From positions 796,362 to 860,361 of the forward strand of contig NZ_BFCH01000018.1 in assembly GCF_003112775.1 (NCBI RefSeq): DNA of 64,000 bases. The letters run 5' to 3'. A program made the translations under genes and the position numbers. Shown here piece after piece: positions 58,455-64,000 of this stretch. Under the pieces are notes generated by a model, which searched no databases, was not told the origin of the DNA, and saw nothing but the letters and a program-made list of their open reading frames with translations. Source of the stretch: Mycobacterium montefiorense (GTDB taxonomy: Bacteria > Actinomycetota > Actinomycetes > Mycobacteriales > Mycobacteriaceae). Numbering within the stretch: position 1 is the first letter of the stretch; the number at the start of each line of letters is the position of its first letter.

Positions 58455-60833
58455 TCACCTGGAATCCCAGGTCCAGTGCGCGATGCGCGGGTCGTCTTCG
58501 CCGTGCTCACGCGTGTAGCGGCGGGCGTCCAGCCGCGCGTCGACCATTCGCTGCCGCAGCAACGCGGCCCGGCCCGCCAATCCGCCGACCCTGTCGATGA
58601 CGTCCATGACCAGGTGAAATCGGTCGAGGTCGTTGAGCATCACCATGTCGAACGGCGTCGTCGTAGTGCCCCGCTCTTTGAACCCGCGCACGTGGATGTT
58701 CGCGTGATTGGTGCGGCGATAGCTCAGGCGGTGGATCAGCCACGGATAGCCGTGGTAGGCGAAGATGACCGGTTTGTCGCGGCTGAACAATGCGTCGAAT
58801 TCTTTGTCGGGCAAGCCATGTGGATGCTCAGAATCCGGCTGCAGGCGCATCAGGTCGACGACGTTGACCACCCGCACCGCCAGGTCGGGCAATTCACGGC
58901 GCAAGATGTCGGCGGCGGCCAGCGTCTCCTGGGTGGGGATATCCCCGGCGCAGGCCAGCACCACGTCGGGTTCGCCGGTCGCGGTGCTGGCCCACTCCCA
59001 GATTCCCAGGCCGCGGGTGCAGTGCGCGATCGCGGAGTCCATGTCGAGGTAGGCCAGCGCGGGCTGCTTTCCGGCGACGATGACGTTGATGTAGTCGCGG
59101 CTGCGCAGGCAGTGGTCGGCCACCGACAGCAGCGTGTTGCCATCCGGCGGCAGGTACACCCGCACGATCTCGGCGCGCTTGTTGGCGACCAGGTCGATGA
59201 ATCCGGGGTCCTGATGCGAGGCGCCGTTATGGTCCTGGCGCCACACGTGCGAGCTCAACAGGTAGTTGAGCGACGCGATCGGCTGCCGCCAGGGCAGTTC
59301 GCGGCTGGTGGACAGCCATTTCGCGTGCTGGTTGAGCATCGAGTCGACGATGTGCACGAACGCCTCGTAGCAGTTGAACAGCCCGTGCCGCCCAGTCAGC
59401 AGGTAACCCTCCAGCCAGCCCTGGCACAGGTGTTCGGAGAGCACCTCCATCACGCGGCCATCCGGCGCAAGGCCTTCGTCATCGGGCTCGGTCCGCGAAA
59501 GCCACACCTTGCCGGTGGACTCGAACACGGGCGAGAGCCGGTTGGACGCGGTTTCGTCGGGCCCCATCAGCCGGAAGCGGTCCGGGTTGCCCATAATGAC
59601 GTCGCGCAGGAAGGTCCCCAGCACCCGGGTGGCCTCATGAGTAGACGAGGCCGGCTTTTCGACCGGCACCGCGTAGTCGCGGAAGTCCGGCAGGTCCAGC
59701 TCGCGCAGCAGCAGGCCGCCGTTCGCGTGCGGGTTGGCGCTCATCCGTCGCCGGCCCTTCGGCGCCAGCTCGCGCAGCTCCGAACGCAGCACACCGTGGG
59801 AGTCGAACAACTCCTCGGGCCGATAGCTGCGCAGCCACTCTTCCAGCTGCGCGCGGTGCGCGGGGTTGTCCTTCGTCTCGGAGAGAGGCACCTGGTGTGC
59901 GCGCCAGGTCCCCTCGACGTGCTTGCCGTCGACCTCCTTGGGCCCCGTCCAGCCTTTCGGCGTGCGCAGCACGATCATCGGCCATACCGGACGGTTGGTC
60001 GTGGTGCCGCCCCGCGCCGCGCTCTGAATGCCGGCAATGTCGTCGAAGGCGTCGTCGAGCGCGGCGGCCAGCTCGCGGTGCACGGCGGCCGGATCGTCGC
60101 CGGCGACCGTGATCGGCCGGTATCCGTAGCCGCGCAACAGCGATTCGAGTTCGGCGTGCGGGATGCGGGCCAGCACGGTCGGGTTCGCGATCTTGTAGCC
60201 GTTGAGGTGCAGGATCGGCAGCACCGCCCCGTCGACGGCGGGGTTGAGGAATTTGTTCGAGTGCCAGCCGGCCGCCAGCGGCCCGGTCTCGGCCTCGCCG
60301 TCACCGATCACGCACGCGACCACCAGATCGGGGTTGTCGAACGCCGCCCCGAAGGCGTGCACCAGCGCATAGCCGAGTTCGCCGCCTTCGTGGATGGATC
60401 CCGGAGTCTGGGCGGCCACTTGGCTGGGGATGCCGCCGGGGAAGGAGAACTGGCGGAACAGCCTGCGCATGCCCTCGGTGTCCTCGCCGATACCGCTATA
60501 CACCTCGGTGTAGGTGCCTTCGAGATAGGCGTTGGCCACCAGGCCGGGGCCGCCGTGGCCCGGCCCGGTGACGTAGATGACGCTGGCGTCGCGGTTGCGG
60601 ATGATCCGGTTCAGGTGCGCATAGACGAGGTTGAGCCCCGGGGTGGTGCCCCAGTGCCCGAGCAGCCGGGGCTTGACGTGTTCGGCCGCCAGCGGCTCGG
60701 CGAGCAGCGGGTTGTCCAGCAGATAGATCTGCCCGACCGACAGATAGTTGGCGGCGCGCCAATACTTGTCGATCAGGGTGAGTTCGTCGTCGGAGAGTAC
60801 CTCTGGCGCGGTTGTCGGGGTCTGCAGGCTCAC
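58455..60833 (-). CDS. xfp: Phosphoketolase (xylulose 5-phosphate / fructose 6-phosphate)
   Basis: A 792-residue ThDP enzyme of the usual length. Signatures: [60 protein letters not shown] and [20 protein letters not shown] (ThDP-Mg motif), then [20 protein letters not shown]. It cleaves xylulose-5-P or fructose-6-P with phosphate to acetyl-phosphate plus glyceraldehyde-3-P or erythrose-4-P. It is downstream of an SDR gene (46-bp gap) on the same strand. To my knowledge H37Rv lacks this gene at this locus. Acetate kinase or phosphotransacetylase genes are not in the window. Confidence 0.95.
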   Translation of the reverse strand: MSLQTPTTAPEVLSDDELTLIDKYWRAANYLSVGQIYLLDNPLLAEPLAAEHVKPRLLGHWGTTPGLNLVYAHLNRIIRNRDASVIYVTGPGHGGPGLVANAYLEGTYTEVYSGIGEDTEGMRRLFRQFSFPGGIPSQVAAQTPGSIHEGGELGYALVHAFGAAFDNPDLVVACVIGDGEAETGPLAAGWHSNKFLNPAVDGAVLPILHLNGYKIANPTVLARIPHAELESLLRGYGYRPITVAGDDPAAVHRELAAALDDAFDDIAGIQSAARGGTTTNRPVWPMIVLRTPKGWTGPKEVDGKHVEGTWRAHQVPLSETKDNPAHRAQLEEWLRSYRPEELFDSHGVLRSELRELAPKGRRRMSANPHANGGLLLRELDLPDFRDYAVPVEKPASSTHEATRVLGTFLRDVIMGNPDRFRLMGPDETASNRLSPVFESTGKVWLSRTEPDDEGLAPDGRVMEVLSEHLCQGWLEGYLLTGRHGLFNCYEAFVHIVDSMLNQHAKWLSTSRELPWRQPIASLNYLLSSHVWRQDHNGASHQDPGFIDLVANKRAEIVRVYLPPDGNTLLSVADHCLRSRDYINVIVAGKQPALAYLDMDSAIAHCTRGLGIWEWASTATGEPDVVLACAGDIPTQETLAAADILRRELPDLAVRVVNVVDLMRLQPDSEHPHGLPDKEFDALFSRDKPVIFAYHGYPWLIHRLSYRRTNHANIHVRGFKERGTTTTPFDMVMLNDLDRFHLVMDVIDRVGGLAGRAALLRQRMVDARLDARRYTREHGEDDPRIAHWTWDSR

Positions 60834-60879
60834 TTGCCCGATTGTCCGCGCCGCCGATGGACGCCGCTAGGAGCGAAAG

Positions 60880-61728
60880 TCACTCCTCGCCGCGAGCACG
60901 GGACTCGTAGGCCTGGCGCTTTTCGACGTCGATGTCATCGGTGAAGACATGCTCGCCACCCATGACGCGGTTCAGCCCTTCGGAGACCACGCGGGGCAGG
61001 AACTTCTGCGAGGCGATCAGCGCGCCGGCCGCCTTGGTGACGCGCACCCGGGGCTTAGGGCGGGCGACGAGCCCGACGATCGCGTCGGCGATGTCGGACG
61101 GCTCGGCGTTTCTGAATCCCTTCATGCCCGCGGTACCCGCGACGAGTTCGGTGTTCACGAACGTCGGCAACACCATCGAGAACTTCACTCCGGCCGGGCG
61201 GTACTCCAGCCTGGCGGCGTCGGTGAAGCCGATCACGGCGTGCTTGCTGGCGCCGTAGGTCGCCAGTCCGACGGAGTAGATCTCGCCGGCCAGGGAGGCG
61301 ACGTTGATGACGTGTCCGGATCCGCGGGGGACCATGCGCTGCGCCGCCAGCTTGCTGCCCAGGATCACGCCGTAGACGTTGATGTCCAGAATCCGCCGGG
61401 TCACGGCGTCCGGTTCGTCGATGACGCGGCCGATCGGCATGATGCCGGCGTTGTTGACCAGCACGTCGATCGGGCCGAGCTGGCGCTCGACCTCGTCGAG
61501 GAATTCCGAGAACGAGTGCGGATCGGTGACATCGAGTTTCCCGTAAACGTCGAGGCCGAGCGCGGCGCCGGACTCCTTGACCCTGACCTCATCGATGTCC
61601 CCGATCGCGACCTTGGCGCCCAGGTTGTGCAGGGCGGTCGCGGTGGCCAGGCCGATTCCCCGTGCACCGCCGGTGATCACGACGACCTTGCCCTGAACTT
61701 TGAGGCCGATGGATGCCGTGTCTGCCAT
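60880..61728 (-). CDS. SDR family oxidoreductase (Rv1865c-like)
   Basis: A 282-residue classical SDR: TGGARGIGLATATAL cofactor motif, VNNAGIMPIG, NVASLAGEI with the catalytic Ser, and YGASKHAV with Tyr-x3-Lys. It corresponds to Rv1865c (286 aa). A C-terminal extension of about 40 residues beyond the Rossmann domain (LPRVVSEGLNRVMGGEHVFT) is shared by mycobacterial lipid-associated SDRs. The gene may share a transcript with phosphoketolase. The substrate is unknown. Confidence 0.88.
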   Translation of the reverse strand: MADTASIGLKVQGKVVVITGGARGIGLATATALHNLGAKVAIGDIDEVRVKESGAALGLDVYGKLDVTDPHSFSEFLDEVERQLGPIDVLVNNAGIMPIGRVIDEPDAVTRRILDINVYGVILGSKLAAQRMVPRGSGHVINVASLAGEIYSVGLATYGASKHAVIGFTDAARLEYRPAGVKFSMVLPTFVNTELVAGTAGMKGFRNAEPSDIADAIVGLVARPKPRVRVTKAAGALIASQKFLPRVVSEGLNRVMGGEHVFTDDIDVEKRQAYESRARGEE

Positions 61729-61822
61729 CCGCTAAGCACAACACTCGGCTTCGGGTGGCGCAATGACGGCCCGCCGAGCGCGCAACATCAACGGCGGCTG
61801 CCGGGTCCCGCGCAGCGGAGTC

Positions 61823-61828
61823 GATACT
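61823..61828 (+). promoter_or_regulatory. -10 hexamer for a leaderless transcript (GNAT gene)
   Basis: GATACT ends 6 nt before ATG 61835. The gap GCAAAT has no ribosome binding site. This decides ATG 61835 over the earlier in-frame ATG 61763. Confidence 0.5.
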
Positions 61829-61834
61829 GCAAAT

Positions 61835-62341
61835 ATGCCCAGCGTGCGACGAGCCGTCCCGGCCGATGCGCATGACGTGGCTGGCGTACACATCCGGTCT
61901 TGGCAATGGGCCTACCAAGGGCTGCTCGCGCAGGAGTACCTCGACGGCCTCGAGCCGGAAGCCTGGGCCACCAGATACACCTTTGGCCGGATGGGGTTTG
62001 CGCTACCGTCCACCCAGGTCGCGGTCGAGGGCTCGACGGTGTGCGGCCTAGTCACCACCGGTCTTTGCCGCGACGGCGACTTGTCGAATTTCGGTGAGCT
62101 GATGGCGATCTACGTCGATCCGCCATATCTGCGCAGCGGCGTCGGCCGCTTGTTGATGACCGCCGCGCGGCTTCGGCTGCGCCGGGTTGGCGTTTCGAAC
62201 GCCGCGCTGTGGGTGCTGGACGGCAATGCCCGCGCGCGCCGGTTCTACGAACGCGACGGTTGGGGGTGCGACGGGACACACCGCACCTCGGTCTACGGCG
62301 ACGAGCCGGTCGACGAAGTGCGGTATCGATGCACGCTTTAG
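61835..62341 (+). CDS. GNAT family N-acetyltransferase
   Basis: A 168-residue protein beginning MPSVRRAVPADAHDVAGVHI. The acetyl-CoA binding motif A is MAIYVDPPYLRSGVGRLLMT (Q/R-x-x-G-x-G/A type: RSGVGR), followed by ALWVLDGNARARRFYERDGW, typical of GNAT motif B. Substrates range from amines to antibiotics and cannot be chosen from sequence. It converges on the UppP-like gene with a 4-bp gap. Confidence 0.85.
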   Translation: MPSVRRAVPADAHDVAGVHIRSWQWAYQGLLAQEYLDGLEPEAWATRYTFGRMGFALPSTQVAVEGSTVCGLVTTGLCRDGDLSNFGELMAIYVDPPYLRSGVGRLLMTAARLRLRRVGVSNAALWVLDGNARARRFYERDGWGCDGTHRTSVYGDEPVDEVRYRCTL

Positions 62342-62345
62342 CGGA

Positions 62346-63260
62346 CTAGCGCAGGGTCAACCAGGCGAGGCTCCCGGCCCCGAACAGCGCGCAGTAGATG
62401 GCGAACGGGATGAGGGTGCGGGTTTCGAAGTACCGGGTGAGGTAGCGGACAGCCAGGTAGGCGGAGATGAACGAGGCGAGGCTGCCGGCCAGGACCTGGC
62501 CGCCGATCCCGGCGCCCAGCGGCCCGAACAGATCGGGGATCTTGTACACCCCGGCGGCCAGGATGATCGGCGTCGCCAGCAGGAACGAGAAGCGGGCGGC
62601 GTCTTCGTGCGACAGGCCGCGCCACAGGCCCGCCACGATCGTGATGCCGGAGCGGCTGATGCCGGGTAGCAGCGCCAGGATCTGAGCGCTGCCGATCAAA
62701 AGGCCACGGCGCAGCGGCACCTCGGCAAGCCGGTGGTCGACGGCTTCGCCGGTGTGCACGGCTCGGTCGTCGGCAACATCGGGATCTGGCGCGGCCGCGC
62801 GGCGGCGGCGCAGCAGCTCGCCCGCGTACAGGGCAATTCCATTGAGCAGCAGGAAGGCCGCTGCGGGAATCGGTTTGCCCAGCGTGGTCCGAAACAGCTT
62901 TTCCAGGAACAGACCAGCCAGGCCCACCGGGATGGTGGCGACCACGATGAGCCAGGCCAACCGCTCGTTGATGGTCTGGATTCGGCGATGTCGCACCGAG
63001 GATACGAATCCGTCCAGCACGCGCAGCCAGTCTCGCCAGAAGAACACCAGCAGCGCGGCGGCGGTGGCAACGTGCAAGCCCACGATGAACGCCAGGTACG
63101 GCGACTGGGGTGCGGCGACGTCCAAGTCGCGGGCCCATTGGCCACCGACCAGCGCCGGCACCAAAATCGAGTGCCCGAGGCTGGAGACCGGGAACAGCTC
63201 GGTCACACCCTGGGCGGCGCCGACCAAAAGAGCTTCGACGTAACTCAAGTGCGCACTCAC
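62346..63260 (-). CDS. uppP: Undecaprenyl-diphosphate phosphatase (UppP/BacA family) paralogue
   Basis: A 304-residue polytopic protein. Active-site motifs QGVTELFPVSSLGHSILVP and LLPGISRSGITIVAGLWRG are complete. GTG 63260 (VSAHLSYVEALLVGAAQGV) has GGAGAG about 9 nt upstream; the longer frame begins in unrelated sequence. It recycles the lipid carrier undecaprenyl (decaprenyl) diphosphate for peptidoglycan and arabinogalactan synthesis and gives bacitracin tolerance. It resembles the longer subgroup with an insert (RRRAAAPDPDVADDRAVHTG) and is probably distinct from the housekeeping Rv2136c homologue, which maps elsewhere in H37Rv. It is divergent from the CoA transferase. Confidence 0.9.
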   Translation of the reverse strand: MSAHLSYVEALLVGAAQGVTELFPVSSLGHSILVPALVGGQWARDLDVAAPQSPYLAFIVGLHVATAAALLVFFWRDWLRVLDGFVSSVRHRRIQTINERLAWLIVVATIPVGLAGLFLEKLFRTTLGKPIPAAAFLLLNGIALYAGELLRRRRAAAPDPDVADDRAVHTGEAVDHRLAEVPLRRGLLIGSAQILALLPGISRSGITIVAGLWRGLSHEDAARFSFLLATPIILAAGVYKIPDLFGPLGAGIGGQVLAGSLASFISAYLAVRYLTRYFETRTLIPFAIYCALFGAGSLAWLTLR

Positions 63261-63373
63261 GAGCCCGGTCTCTCCATTCCTGCGCGTCGGACAACAAACT
63301 ACGGAGCGTAGCCGGTCGGCAATCCCCATCCGAACCAGGTTGAGCGGCTGTGCATTTGGTCACGGCCGACCGG

Positions 63374-63379
63374 TACGGT
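63374..63379 (+). promoter_or_regulatory. -10 hexamer for a leaderless transcript (CoA transferase gene)
   Basis: TACGGT ends 6 nt before ATG 63386, with no ribosome binding site between. The same hexamer and gap occur before secA2. Confidence 0.45.
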
Positions 63380-63385
63380 GGGCGG

Positions 63386-64000
63386 ATGGCCGACAGGTTG
63401 CTCGCCGGGGTGCGCGTCCTCGACTTGTCGGGCGGGGTCACCGATGCGGTGACCCGCCTGCTCGCAGACCTGGGGGCCGACGTCGTCAAGGTAGAGCCCC
63501 CGGGCGGCAGCCCGGCTCGCGACGACCGCCCGACACTGGCCGGCGCCGGCATCCCATTCGCCGTGCACAACGCCAACAAGCGAAGCGTGGTGTGCAACCC
63601 GCTCGACGACGACGACCGCCGCACGTTCTTCGAGCTCGTCGGGGACGCCGACATCGTGGTAGACGCCGGCCCGGCAAGTCAGGCCGCGGCGTTCGGGACC
63701 ACGTGTGCCCAGCTGGCGGATCGCTACCCGCACCTGGTCGCGCTGTCGATCAGCGACTTCGGCACGACCGGTCCGCGCAGTTCGTGGCGCGCGACCGACC
63801 CCGTGCTGTTCGCGATGTCGGGTTCGCTGTCGCGGTCCGGACCGACGACCGGCACCCCGGTGTTGCCGCCCGACGGCATCGCCTCGGCTACCGCCGCCGT
63901 GCAAGCGACCTGGGCCGCACTCGTCGCATACTACGACAGACTACGTTGCGGCACAGGCGATTACATTGATTTCTCGCGCTTCGACGCGGTCGTCATGGCG
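63386..64000 (+). CDS. CoA transferase family III (CaiB/BaiF), partial
   Basis: The frame opens at ATG 63386 (MADRLLAGVRVLDLSGGVTD) and continues past the right edge; 205 residues are visible. LLADLGADVVKVEPPGGSPA and ISDFGTTGPRSSWRATDPVL are the family III CoA-transferase N-terminal signature. The catalytic aspartate region (GDYIDFSRFDAVVMA) is at the edge. It matches the start of Rv1866, a two-domain 778-residue protein. The likely reaction is CoA transfer between carboxylic acids. The substrate is unknown. Confidence 0.88.
   Translation, partial: MADRLLAGVRVLDLSGGVTDAVTRLLADLGADVVKVEPPGGSPARDDRPTLAGAGIPFAVHNANKRSVVCNPLDDDDRRTFFELVGDADIVVDAGPASQAAAFGTTCAQLADRYPHLVALSISDFGTTGPRSSWRATDPVLFAMSGSLSRSGPTTGTPVLPPDGIASATAAVQATWAALVAYYDRLRCGTGDYIDFSRFDAVVMA

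Noticed and set aside
58200..60944. 914-codon plus-strand frame opposite phosphoketolase
   Set aside because: Phosphoketolase on the minus strand has all family signatures. The opposite frame is low-complexity Arg/Gly/Val/Asp and is a GC-driven shadow.
62338..63654. 438-codon minus-strand frame over the UppP-like gene and CoA transferase start
   Set aside because: It overlaps the real UppP frame out of phase and the divergent CoA transferase. It has no family motifs.

Overview
The window is a high-GC chromosome segment from a Mycobacterium, most likely a slow-growing non-tuberculous species. Gene content and order follow M. tuberculosis H37Rv from about Rv1816 to Rv1866: TetR regulator, flavoprotein, BacA transporter, ilvG, secA2, pgsA2, DUF881/sbp/DUF881, gcvH, garA, two MerR genes, gcvB, Rv1836c, glcB, the CorC-type pair, guaB1, gnd, the BlaR/BlaI-like pair, urease, ndh, modABC, apa, adhA and a CoA transferase. 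Synteny is judged from memory of the H37Rv map and from protein resemblance; no search was run. PE_PGRS33 and PE_PGRS34, which sit in this interval in M. tuberculosis, are absent here.

Layout. 1-3300: an F420-type nitroreductase divergent from a TetR gene, then a VOC protein and a flavoprotein. 3344-16000: a conserved core block covering transport, SecA2 secretion, phospholipid and envelope proteins, glycine cleavage H, GarA and two MerR regulators. 15771-18857: a tandem glycine riboswitch and gcvB. 18803-25000: an accessory island holding a Baeyer-Villiger-type monooxygenase, an SDR, a mycofactocin-type SDR and an alpha/beta hydrolase on the minus strand, with an XRE regulator, a MarR regulator and two short open frames with good ribosome binding sites. 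25108-37180: conserved genes, with a predicted iron-regulated small RNA (MrsI-like) between blaI and the thioesterase. 37648-48614: urease, split by a 6.3 kb minus-strand cassette (arginase-family hydrolase, two PPE proteins, APC permease) between ureF and ureG. 48611-64000: ndh, an F420 LLM oxidoreductase, molybdate transport, apa, two small GlsB/YeaQ membrane proteins, adhA, a CPBP protease, phosphoketolase with an SDR, a GNAT enzyme, an UppP-like phosphatase and the start of a CoA transferase.

How the genes fit together. gcvH, gcvB with its glycine riboswitch, GarA and malate synthase form a glycine/glyoxylate/central-carbon neighbourhood. The island at 18.8-23 kb reads as a pathway from alcohol to ketone to ester or lactone to hydroxy acid. 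The cassette inside the urease operon encodes an enzyme of a urea-releasing family beside the enzyme that consumes urea, together with a permease and outer-envelope PPE proteins; I consider this the most interesting unit in the window. Many genes have a TANNNT hexamer 6-8 nt before the start codon, the arrangement of leaderless mycobacterial transcripts.
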